A stretch of 8,347 bases of DNA. It comes from Gemmatimonadota bacterium (GTDB lineage Bacteria > Gemmatimonadota > Gemmatimonadetes > Longimicrobiales > Longimicrobiaceae). The stretch covers positions 1-8,347 of the forward strand of contig JAHWJV010000141.1 in NCBI GenBank assembly GCA_019348265.1, given 5' to 3'. Positions 1 through 6,458 of the stretch are shown here, one piece after another. The stretch's first letter is position 1. Each line of letters opens with the position of its first letter. The notes beneath the pieces were generated by a model that made no database searches, was not told the DNA's origin, and saw nothing but the letters and a program-made list of their open reading frames with translations. The translations under genes and the position numbers were made by a program.

Positions 1-270
1 CAGCTCCGGCGTGAGCGGCCGCTGCGGTGGGTGTTGCTGCACCGGGTCGCCCGGCGGGAGGGCGCCGCTGTACGGAACGGGACCCATCCGCTCGGCTTCC
101 GCGGGCGGCGGAGTTGGAGGTGCGGGCGGCGTCGGCTTCGGACCCTCGGGTGCCGCTAGGAGCTCTCCGGTCGGAAGCAGCGGCGGCGGCGGCACGCACC
201 CCGCCGCGAGAGTGAGAGCGAGCAGGAGCGTTGCCGGCAGCGCTCCCGGACGGGTTTCCGTGCGTTTCAT
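1..270 (-). CDS. Proline-rich lipoprotein, 5' part only (runs off window)
   Basis: The minus strand is open for all 90 codons from an ATG at 270 to the window edge, with no stop. The start is fixed by a perfect AGGAGG (278-283) seven bases upstream. The N-terminus is a lipoprotein signal: a basic MKRTETR segment, a hydrophobic stretch at about residues 10-24, and a lipobox-like LAAG-C with Cys25 as the predicted lipidated residue. The mature part begins with four prolines and stays very rich in Pro and Ala to the end, like an unstructured linker that holds a domain away from the membrane. The C-terminal domain lies outside the window, so function cannot be assigned. Plus-strand reading frames here encode low-complexity Gly/Arg/Ala protein and are shadows. 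The gene is divergent from the GntR regulator and may share its control region. The lipoprotein call is fairly secure; any role is unknown. Confidence 0.8.
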   Translation of the reverse strand, partial: MKRTETRPGALPATLLLALTLAAGCVPPPPLLPTGELLAAPEGPKPTPPAPPTPPPAEAERMGPVPYSGALPPGDPVQQHPPQRPLTPEL

Positions 271-277
271 CTTCGTT

Positions 278-283
278 CCTCCT
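278..283 (-). promoter_or_regulatory. Ribosome binding site of the lipoprotein gene
   Basis: The minus strand reads AGGAGG here, a full match to the Shine-Dalgarno core, with a 7-base gap to the ATG at 270. It decides the start of a gene that is open at the window edge and therefore easily missed. Confidence 0.8.
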
Positions 284-409
284 GAGCTGGACGCGCGGCT
301 TCACGTCTTCTCGGCAGGCAGGAGGGCTCGCGACCTAAAGCTTCAGGGCGGAGCCGTCGAACCGGGGGGAAGACAACGGTTCCGCGCCTAGCCGCAAATT
401 GCGTTCCGA

Positions 410-470
410 AACTGATGCAAATTCTTGCATCAGTTCTCACGGTTCCGGTCGAACTGATGCATCGTCTCAC
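410..470. promoter_or_regulatory. Putative operator: perfect dyad plus a third half-site
   Basis: Bases 410-420 (aactgatgcaa) and 425-435 (ttgcatcagtt) form a perfect 11-bp inverted repeat around a 4-base spacer. The half-site AACTGATGCA recurs at 452-461, where it runs into a self-complementary GATGCATC (456-463). The right arms also form an imperfect direct repeat: TGCATCAGTTCTCAC at 426-440 and TGCATCGTCTCAC at 458-470. The two centres are about 37 bp apart, roughly 3.5 helical turns. The block is A/T-richer than its surroundings, lies between two divergent genes, and is 116 bases before the GntR-family start. GntR proteins bind as dimers to short dyads, often their own promoter, so an autoregulatory operator is the simplest reading (inference). 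I found no convincing -35/-10 pair beside it. The hairpin is not followed by a T run, so a terminator is unlikely. Confidence 0.6.
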
Positions 471-585
471 CGTGTGGGGCGTTGTGGCTCGCGATCACCA
501 AGCTGACGTCCGAAGCGAAGGAATGCGGATTGGGGCCCCTTACCGGATCCAGGGAGTCCCGGACCTACGCTGTGGAGGTGACCGG

Positions 586-1059
586 ATGAGGACTGAACGT
601 GATCTCGCCGAGCTCCTGCGCGACCGCGTGGTCGGCGGCCTGCACCGGGGGACGCTCCACGGAGGGGACCGCCTCGCGGGCGTCCGCGAGACCGCACGTG
701 AGACCGGATTGGACCCACGCACCGTCGTCAGGGTGTACCGGGAACTGGAAGCGGAGGGGCTTGTGGAGGTACGGGGCCGCTCCGGCGTCTACGTCGCGCC
801 GCAGGAACGGCGCGCCGGGGAGATGCTGCCGGAGACGATGCGCTGGATGACGGGGGTGATCGTAGAGTCGTGGAGGCGGATGATCCGGATCCCCGAGCTC
901 CCCGAGTTCGTTCGCCGCTGCACCAGCGCCGAGCGGGCCCGCTGCGCCCTGGTCGAATCCGTCGAAGATGCGGCGAGGGCGTACACCTTGGAGCTGGGAT
1001 GGGACTTGGTTTCGACGTTCATCTGGTTTCTCCGGATTCGCTCCACGTGCAAAACATAG
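586..1059 (+). CDS. GntR-family regulator, N-terminal part (frameshifted gene)
   Basis: DNA-binding part of a transcriptional regulator. The chosen ATG at 586 has GGAGG (574-578) before it, and the GntR homology begins almost at once. An in-frame ATG at 415 is rejected because it would translate the dyad operator into unrelated sequence. Residues 7-72 fit the GntR winged helix: the family pattern G.L..GDRL..VRE.A...G...RTV.RVYRELE.EGLVE.R.RSGVYVAP is visible, with the recognition helix around residues 43-54. A helical linker follows (residues about 85-135). Family-like sequence stops near codon 141 at 1008, and the frame then runs through unrelated residues to a stop at 1057-1059. The rest of the protein continues in the -1 frame to 1508. 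Restoring one G near 1008 gives a single 307-residue protein. The gene probably controls itself and perhaps the divergent lipoprotein through the 410-470 repeats. GntR identity is strong; the ligand is unknown. Confidence 0.8.
   Translation: MRTERDLAELLRDRVVGGLHRGTLHGGDRLAGVRETARETGLDPRTVVRVYRELEAEGLVEVRGRSGVYVAPQERRAGEMLPETMRWMTGVIVESWRRMIRIPELPEFVRRCTSAERARCALVESVEDAARAYTLELGWDLVSTFIWFLRIRSTCKT
1006..1010 (+). other. Frameshift point in the GntR-family gene
   Basis: The upstream frame reads ELGWDL and the downstream frame reads GFDVHLV. Adding one G to the GG at 1008-1009 joins them as ELGWDLGFDVHLV, a smooth transition. The sequence therefore lacks one base relative to an intact gene. A sequencing or assembly error, or a recent mutation, are the simplest causes. 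The bases here do not fit the X-XXY-YYZ slippery heptamer, so programmed -1 frameshifting is not supported. Confidence 0.65.
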
Positions 1060-1508
1060 GGAAGTGGCTGGTGGACGAGATCGGTGATGCCGATCTGATC
1101 GTTACCACGAGCTTCTATGCCCGAGCCGTGCAAGGGGCGGCCGAGCGGCTGGGCACGCCCGTGGTGATGCTGACCACGCATCCGGCGTTCGAGGCGGAGA
1201 TCCGGCGGCGGCTGGAGGCGGGGCGGCTGACGGTGGTAGCGGTAGATCCGCGCTTCGGCGAGCGGATCCGTACCGTCTACGGAGAGGACCGGAACGACAA
1301 TCGGACTCAGGTGATCCTCGCCGACGATGCCCAAGCCGTCGCGGAGTTGGACCCGGCGGAGCCCGTGCTGCTGACGCGGGCGGCGCACGAGCGTCTCGGA
1401 GACGTGGATCTCACGCTCCTCTTTCCACACTCCCCGTCTTTCTCTCCTCACTCCGCACGGGAACTGGCGGAGGCATTGATTCGCCTGAATCAGAAAGCGG
1501 AGGCATGA
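1008..1508 (+). CDS. GntR-family regulator, C-terminal effector-like domain (other frame)
   Basis: This is the second half of the regulator starting at 586, in the -1 frame and without its own credible start or ribosome binding site. After the join it reads GFDVHLVSPDS, followed by ADLIVTTSFYARAV, PVVMLTTHP, LTVVAVDPRFGERIRTVYG, TQVILADDAQAVAELD, PVLLTRAAHERL and a terminal helix SARELAEALIRLNQ. The alternation of short hydrophobic beta strands and amphipathic helices suggests a Rossmann-like or periplasmic-binding-protein-like alpha/beta domain of about 165 residues, which in a GntR protein would sense a ligand and drive dimerisation. It does not match the usual FCD, UTRA or aminotransferase-type GntR partners as far as I can tell by eye. 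An ATG at 870 lies in this frame, but the residues between 870 and 1008 are Arg-rich nonsense in this frame. Whether the full protein is made depends on whether the frameshift is real. Confidence 0.65.
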   Translation, partial: GFDVHLVSPDSLHVQNIGKWLVDEIGDADLIVTTSFYARAVQGAAERLGTPVVMLTTHPAFEAEIRRRLEAGRLTVVAVDPRFGERIRTVYGEDRNDNRTQVILADDAQAVAELDPAEPVLLTRAAHERLGDVDLTLLFPHSPSFSPHSARELAEALIRLNQKAEA

Positions 1509-1936
1509 CAGGCTCACACGTCAGAAAAACCGGGGCCCAATCGAGGTCATGCTCTTCTTGGTGAGCCGGCGATGCGTCATGTCCAATCTAGCCCCGTCAG
1601 GCGATCGGAGGGTCGTTGCGCAGGGCCCGGGACTCGGGCGCAACCCGTCGCGCAATCCACAACGGCACGAAAGACCCGAGGTGCAAAGCAGAACCGCATG
1701 AGGCAATGGACGACGAGATGTTCGCCCCTCGGTGGTGTCCGCGGTCCCCACCCGTGACGGCGGGCAGCACCCGGTCGGTTGACAGGCGGCTGAGCCCGCT
1801 GCAGAGTTACAGACACCCGCTAATGAATGACACCGGCAGCAGCCCTCCGTCAGCGCCCCACCGGGTCGCCACTCCGGGCTGACCAGCCGGCGCGTGGCTG
1901 CACTCCCGAACAACCGCACCTGGAGCCTCTCCGGAG
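1509..1936. other. Intergenic spacer without a convincing gene
   Basis: These 428 bases lie between the regulator and the operon. Four small open frames occur on both strands, but all encode Arg/Pro/Cys-rich sequence without recognisable motifs, and none has a clear ribosome binding site and family signature together. I find no tRNA T-loop motif, no rRNA-like sequence and no strong terminator after the regulator stop at 1508. The only notable element is a consensus TTGACA at 1779. The region may hold a long 5' leader for the operon. Confidence 0.5.
1779..1807 (+). promoter_or_regulatory. Possible sigma70-type promoter of the envelope operon
   Basis: TTGACA at 1779-1784 is an exact -35 consensus. 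Seventeen bases later, 1802-1807 reads CAGAGT, only a 3/6 match to TATAAT. It would lie about 130 bases before the first operon gene. The -10 is weak and one hexamer can occur by chance, so this is tentative. Confidence 0.25.
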
Positions 1937-4891
1937 ATGTCGTACTACTTTCTCGAATTCGGCCGGCTCCACCCCCTCCTGGTGCACTTCCCGATCGGCG
2001 TTCTGATCGTCGCCCTCTTCTTCGAGCTGTTGACGGTCCGAGGAAAGCGGCCGGAGCTCAGGACCGCGATTCACTGGCTGGTCAACATCGGGGCGGCGAG
2101 CGCGTCGGTCGCCGTCTTCTTCGGTCTCCTGCTCGCCTACACCGGAAACTACCCTGCCCCGACGCTCGGGTACCATCAATGGACCGGCATCGCGACGGCG
2201 GTCCTGGCCATCATTGGCGCCGGGCTGGCTCACTGGTCTCGCAGGACGGGCCGCGCGAGAGATCTGTACCTCTACCGCACGGCCCTCGCGACGTCGGTGC
2301 TGGCGCTGACGGTAGCGGGCCATCTCGGAGCCAGCCTCACGCACGGCGAGGACTACGTGGCGGCGCTCCTCCCCTGGAACTACGAGCCGCCGCCGTCGGG
2401 CGAGCAGTTTGCCGCGCTGCTGGTGACGCTGGCCCAGCACAAGGAGATGGGGCCGCTCGCGGAGCCACAGATGAACCAGCTGGGAGCGGAGGTCCGCCGC
2501 ATCTTCGCTCGCAGCTGCTATCAATGCCACGACTCCGATAAGTCGGAGGGCGGGCTCGCGCTGGACAGCAAGGACGCGGCGATGGAGGGCGGCGACGATG
2601 GGCCCGTGATCAACCCCGGGAACCCGGAGGACAGCGAGCTCCTGAGGCGTCTGCTCCTTCCGGCCGGGCACGACAGCGTGATGCCGCAGAAGGGGCGCAT
2701 GCTGTTGAGGGAGGAGATCGCCCTGATTCGCATGTGGATCCTGGAGGGTGCTCCCTGGCCCGACGCGCAGATCCGGACCTTCCCCGAGGCACAGCTCGCG
2801 CTCGCCAAGCCGACGCCACCGCCGGCGAAGCCGGGCCTCGAGCATCCCATCGACCGCTTCACGGACGCGTACTTCGAGGAGCACGGGATCCGCTGGCCGC
2901 GCGCCGTAGACGACGTGACGTTCATGCGGCGGGTGTACATGGACGTGATCGGACTCTTGCCCGAGCCGGAGGAAGTGGCGGATTTCGTCGCCGACCGGTC
3001 ACCGGACAAGCGGGACAGGCTGATCGACACGCTGCTGGAGCGGGATGACGATTATGCCCAGCACTGGCTGAGCTTCTGGAACGACCTCCTGCGCAACGCC
3101 TACTCGGGGCCGGGCTTCATCACGGGCGGGCGGAGCCAGATCACCGCCTGGCTCTACGCGTCGGTCCGCGACAACAAGCCGTATGAGCAGGTGGTTCGCG
3201 AGCTGGTCAACCCGCCGAGCAAGGAGTCCGAGGGGTTCGTCCGCGGGATCGAGTGGCGCGGGGTGGTCAACGCCAGCCAGACCACTCAGATGCAGGCGGC
3301 GCAGAACATCTCGCAGGCGCTGCTCGGCACGAACCTGAAGTGCGCTTCATGCCACAACAGCTTCGTGAGCAATGTGACGCTGAAGCAGGCGTACTCCTTC
3401 GCCGCGATCTTCGCGGACGCGCCGCTGGAGATCGAGCGGTGCGACGTGCCGACCGGGGACATCGCCGAGCCCGGCTTCCTGTACCCGGAGCTGGGTACCA
3501 TCGACCCGACGCTGGACAAGCTCGCGCGCATGGCGAAGCTGGCCGACATCCTGGTGGACCGGCGAAACGGACGCCTCTACCGGACCATCGCCAACCGGTT
3601 CTGGGCACGGACGATGGGCAGGGGGCTGGTCGAGCCGCAGGACGCGATGGACGAGGCGCCGTGGAACCAGGAGCTGCTGGACTGGCTCGCGGCGGACCTG
3701 GTCGATCACGGATCGGACCTGAAGTACCTGCTCTCGTCGATTCTCCACTCGCGCACCTATCAGCTTCCCGCGGCCACGCTGACGGAGGAGCAGGCACGCG
3801 CGACCGACGACTTCGTCTTCACAGGTCCGCTGGTGAAGCGGCTGACGGCGGAGCAGTTCGCGGACGCCGTCGGTCAGCTCGCCGTTCCGATGTACGAGTC
3901 CGTGGTGTTCGATCCGTTCGGCAGTCGGATCGCGGAAGCGACCTGGATCTGGTTCGGCGGCGAGAAGGACGGACAGAAGGTGGTCGCGCCGGCGGGGACG
4001 TACTACTTCCGGCACCGGTTCGACCTCCCGCCGGGTAAGCAGGTCAAGGATGCGAACCTGCTGGTCTCGGTGGACGAGGCGTTCAGGCTGTACGTGAACG
4101 GAGCGCCGGCCGGAGGCGGCGCCGACTGGCGCCAGGTCCAGCGCATCGACGTGAAGGACCGTCTGAGGAGCGGTGCCAACCTGCTGGCTCTGCAGGCCCG
4201 TGGCGGAGGCACCGGCGCGGCACCCAAGCCCGCGGGCGTGTTGCTGAACCTGCGGATCAACTTCACCGACGGCGACTCGCTCGAAGTGAGGTCGCGAGCC
4301 GAGAGCAGCGCGAAGCCGAAGCCCGGCACGCGAGCCGCCGCGCCCGGCCACCCCTGGAAGGTCACGAGTGCGGTACCGCCGCTGGGCTGGGCGACGCTCG
4401 CGTTCGAGGACAGCGCCTGGGTGGACGTCCGCGGCTTCGGCAGCAACGTCGCGACGGGCGTGAACTCGCGGCCGTTGAACTGGGGACAGCTGATCGCCTT
4501 CACCCACGACCCCGCCACCGAACGGCTCCGGTTCGCGCGGGCGTCGCTGGTGCAGAAGGACCCTTTCCTGACGGCGATGGGACTCCCCGCGCGCGAGATC
4601 GTCACCAGCAAGCGCGAGTCGGAGCCGACGCTGATCCAGGCGCTGGAGGTGACCAACGGCGAGCTGCTGACGACGACCCTCGCCCGCGGCGCCGACCGCT
4701 GGCTCAGCCGCTACCCGCGCGCGCCGCGTGAGATGGTTAACCAGATCTACCTCACCGCGTTCGGCCGCCCGCCGACGGGTCGAGAGGCGCGCGCCGCCAC
4801 CCGCGCCCTCGGTGCGGCTCCCACGCGTGAGGCGGTTCAGGACCTGCTCTGGGCCGTAGTGATGCAGCCCGAGTTCGAGCTGATCCATTGA
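1937..4891 (+). CDS. Membrane-anchored dihaem protein: DUF2231-PSCyt1-DUF1549-DUF1553 with inserted beta-sandwich
   Basis: A 984-residue multidomain envelope protein. Residues 11-136 are a DUF2231-type membrane domain (LHPLLVHFPIGVL) with four helices at about 14-33, 45-68, 82-100 and 114-134 and a GHLGASLTHG end. Four helices and a periplasmic N-terminus would place the rest in the periplasm. Residues about 185-280 are a PSCyt1 cytochrome c domain with C194-YQ-CH198 and a later MPQKG whose Met is a possible axial ligand. Residues about 304-510 are DUF1549 (PSCyt2) with a second haem motif, C469-AS-CH473. DUF1553 (PSD1) starts near 534 (RTIANRFWARTMGRGLVEPQD, then LLDWLAADLV and HSRTYQLPA). 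It is interrupted at about 660-836 by a domain with YYFRHRFDLPP, LLVSVDEAFRLYVNG and SGANLLALQA, like galactose-binding beta-sandwiches of rhamnosidase type. It resumes with RASLVQKDPFLTAMGLP to the end. The family is common but its substrates are undefined; redox action on a saccharide is inferred. The ATG at 1937 has only an adjacent GGAG, yet DUF2231 begins there and an in-frame stop lies at 1880. Confidence 0.9.
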   Translation: MSYYFLEFGRLHPLLVHFPIGVLIVALFFELLTVRGKRPELRTAIHWLVNIGAASASVAVFFGLLLAYTGNYPAPTLGYHQWTGIATAVLAIIGAGLAHWSRRTGRARDLYLYRTALATSVLALTVAGHLGASLTHGEDYVAALLPWNYEPPPSGEQFAALLVTLAQHKEMGPLAEPQMNQLGAEVRRIFARSCYQCHDSDKSEGGLALDSKDAAMEGGDDGPVINPGNPEDSELLRRLLLPAGHDSVMPQKGRMLLREEIALIRMWILEGAPWPDAQIRTFPEAQLALAKPTPPPAKPGLEHPIDRFTDAYFEEHGIRWPRAVDDVTFMRRVYMDVIGLLPEPEEVADFVADRSPDKRDRLIDTLLERDDDYAQHWLSFWNDLLRNAYSGPGFITGGRSQITAWLYASVRDNKPYEQVVRELVNPPSKESEGFVRGIEWRGVVNASQTTQMQAAQNISQALLGTNLKCASCHNSFVSNVTLKQAYSFAAIFADAPLEIERCDVPTGDIAEPGFLYPELGTIDPTLDKLARMAKLADILVDRRNGRLYRTIANRFWARTMGRGLVEPQDAMDEAPWNQELLDWLAADLVDHGSDLKYLLSSILHSRTYQLPAATLTEEQARATDDFVFTGPLVKRLTAEQFADAVGQLAVPMYESVVFDPFGSRIAEATWIWFGGEKDGQKVVAPAGTYYFRHRFDLPPGKQVKDANLLVSVDEAFRLYVNGAPAGGGADWRQVQRIDVKDRLRSGANLLALQARGGGTGAAPKPAGVLLNLRINFTDGDSLEVRSRAESSAKPKPGTRAAAPGHPWKVTSAVPPLGWATLAFEDSAWVDVRGFGSNVATGVNSRPLNWGQLIAFTHDPATERLRFARASLVQKDPFLTAMGLPAREIVTSKRESEPTLIQALEVTNGELLTTTLARGADRWLSRYPRAPREMVNQIYLTAFGRPPTGREARAATRALGAAPTREAVQDLLWAVVMQPEFELIH

Positions 4892-4930
4892 TACGCGGAT
4901 GAACGCCTCACACGGGAACCGATACGAAGA

Positions 4931-4936
4931 AGGAGG
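4931..4936 (+). promoter_or_regulatory. Ribosome binding site that decides the DUF1501 start
   Basis: AGGAGG inside aaggaggga (4930-4938) lies four bases before GTG 4941. The in-frame ATG at 4899 has no purine-rich site before it, and ATG 4953 is 16 bases away, so GTG 4941 is favoured. Confidence 0.6.
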
Positions 4937-4940
4937 GAGC

Positions 4941-6368
4941 GTGGCTCAAAGCATGGACCGGCGGGAGTTCCTGCGGAAATCGTCCGCGGCCACCATGGCG
5001 GCGATGGCGACCTCGCTGCCCGCTACGACCTTTCTCGCCGGGTGCCAGCGCCCGGTCGAGATGAACTCGACCGCGGATACCGTCATCCTGCTCTGGATGG
5101 CGGGCGGGATGGCTCACACCGAGACGTTCGACCCGAAGCGTTATACGCCGTTCGAGAAGGGGCTCGATCCGAAGCGCGTCCTCAGCACCTTCCCCGCGGT
5201 CCCGACGGCGGTGGACGGGCTCTCGTTCTCGGAGGGGCTCGGGGAGATCGGCTCCGTGATGGATCGGGGGGCGGTGATCCGCTCGTACCGGGCGGCGGAC
5301 ATGGGGTTCATCCTACACACGCGTCACCAGTATCACTGGCACACCGCGTACCGGCCTCCGCAGACGGTCCAGGCTCCGCACCTGGGCGCCTGGATCGCTC
5401 GTGAGCTGGGTCCGCTCAACCCGGTCGTCCCGCCCTTCATCAGCATCGGACAGCGCTTCGAGGTCGGCGAGGCGGAGGAGCTGAAGGCGTTCCATACGGC
5501 TGGATTCCTCGGGAGCGAATATGGCCCGTTCCTGATCCGCGACCCGTCGTCGGGCCTGGAGAGCGTGCGCCCGCCAGCCGGGATGACCATCGAGCGGTTC
5601 GAGCGCAGGAACCAGCTCTATCGTGAGCTCGTCGAGCACAGCCCACTCGGCGAGCGTGGCAGCGATTACCAGCAGGAGTCGCTGGTTCGCTCCATGGAAC
5701 GGGCGTACGGTCTTTTGAAGTCGCCCGAGGCCGCGGCATTCGACCTCAGCCTGGAGCCCAAGGAGAGCTACGCCGCGTACGACACCGGCCGCTTCGGCCT
5801 CGGATGTCTGCTGGCGAGGCGGCTCGTGGAGGCGGGCACCCGGTTCGTCAGCGTGACGGCGGAGTACGAGCCGTTCGTCGGGTTCGACACGCACGAGAAC
5901 GGACACACGCGGATGGTGGGGATGAAGCAGATGATCGACCGGCCGATCGCGCAGCTCGTACGCGATCTCGAGAAGTCCGGGCGGCTGGACCGGACACTGG
6001 TCGTCCTGGCGAGCGAGTTCAGCCGCGACATGATCGTCGAAGGGCGGCCGGGTGAGACGGTGCAGGAGCAGTCCGAGGTGCCGGACGTGATCGAGGACAT
6101 CAAGCACTACGGGATGCATCGGCACTTCACCGACGGCGGCTCGATGCTGATGTTCGGCGGCGGGATCAAGAAGGGCCTGGTCTACGGGAAGACGGCGGAC
6201 GAGCGGCCGTGCGAGACGGTGGGGGACCACGTCGTCATCGACCAGGTCCATCAGACCATCTACCATGCGCTCGGTATCCAGCGCGAGACGCACTACGAGG
6301 TGGAGGGCCGCCCCTTCTACACCACGCCCGACGGGAAGGGCGAAGCGGTGCTGGACCTGTTCGTCTGA
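4941..6368 (+). CDS. DUF1501 family protein, Tat-exported putative lipoprotein
   Basis: A 475-residue member of DUF1501, related in fold to the alkaline phosphatase/sulfatase superfamily. I chose the GTG at 4941 because of AGGAGG at 4931-4936; an ATG at 4899 would add 14 residues ahead of the signal. The N-terminus carries DRREFLRKS, a good twin-arginine motif, then a moderately hydrophobic stretch ending in a perfect lipobox, FLAG-C35, so it is probably a Tat-exported lipoprotein. Family blocks follow: LLWMAGGMAHTETFDPK (50-66), HTRHQYHWHTAY (126-137), GFDTHENGH (314-322), ASEFSRDM (357-364) and HFTDGGSMLMFGGGIKKG (395-412). These supply the Asp and His residues expected to bind metal. The usual GRDHW-like motif is replaced by HYGMHRHF. 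I see no sulfatase C/SxPxR signature, so classic sulfatase chemistry is unsupported. It lies 49 bases after the dihaem gene, and DUF1501 genes very often sit beside DUF1549/DUF1553 genes, suggesting a joint function. Confidence 0.88.
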   Translation: MAQSMDRREFLRKSSAATMAAMATSLPATTFLAGCQRPVEMNSTADTVILLWMAGGMAHTETFDPKRYTPFEKGLDPKRVLSTFPAVPTAVDGLSFSEGLGEIGSVMDRGAVIRSYRAADMGFILHTRHQYHWHTAYRPPQTVQAPHLGAWIARELGPLNPVVPPFISIGQRFEVGEAEELKAFHTAGFLGSEYGPFLIRDPSSGLESVRPPAGMTIERFERRNQLYRELVEHSPLGERGSDYQQESLVRSMERAYGLLKSPEAAAFDLSLEPKESYAAYDTGRFGLGCLLARRLVEAGTRFVSVTAEYEPFVGFDTHENGHTRMVGMKQMIDRPIAQLVRDLEKSGRLDRTLVVLASEFSRDMIVEGRPGETVQEQSEVPDVIEDIKHYGMHRHFTDGGSMLMFGGGIKKGLVYGKTADERPCETVGDHVVIDQVHQTIYHALGIQRETHYEVEGRPFYTTPDGKGEAVLDLFV

Positions 6369-6445
6369 GGGTGTGGGCGCGTGCGCGGGAGTTCAGAGCT
6401 ACGGGAACGCGGGCTGGATACCTCTACCAGGCGAGAGCTACTCGC

Positions 6446-6451
6446 GAGGAG
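6446..6451 (+). promoter_or_regulatory. Ribosome binding site of the propeller gene
   Basis: GAGGAG lies seven bases before ATG 6459. It supports that start over an upstream in-frame ATG at 6381, which would put 26 unrelated residues before the Tat signal. Confidence 0.65.
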
Positions 6452-6458
6452 ATCATCG

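Noticed and set aside
11..391. Plus-strand 126-residue open frame over the left edge
   Set aside because: Low-complexity Gly/Arg/Ser product opposite a minus-strand lipoprotein with a perfect ribosome binding site and lipobox.
410..435. Dyad as a transcription terminator for a leftward or rightward gene
   Set aside because: No T tract follows the stem on either strand, and it lies in a divergent region where no transcript is expected to end.
415..585. Upstream in-frame extension of the GntR gene to an ATG at 415
   Set aside because: It would translate the dyad operator and gives sequence unlike the family; ATG 586 has a good GGAGG and sits right before the winged helix.
870..1007. Independent start at ATG 870 for the second half of the regulator
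   Set aside because: The residues from 870 to 1007 in this frame are Arg/Pro-rich and unstructured while the other frame is family-like; no ribosome binding site.
1003..1014. Programmed -1 ribosomal frameshift in the GntR gene
   Set aside because: The bases do not form an X-XXY-YYZ slippery heptamer and no strong downstream hairpin is evident; a lost G is simpler.
1521..1919. Small open frames on both strands in the spacer
   Set aside because: Arg/Pro/Cys-rich products with no recognisable motif and no convincing ribosome binding site; typical chance frames in high-GC DNA.
1850..2884. Long minus-strand frame of 344 codons opposite the dihaem gene
   Set aside because: Arg/Val-rich shadow of the plus-strand frame, which carries clear DUF2231 and CxxCH motifs.
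3347..4888. 513-codon minus-strand frame opposite the PSD1 region
   Set aside because: Antisense to a well-supported domain sequence; composition is that of a codon-position shadow, with no domain visible.
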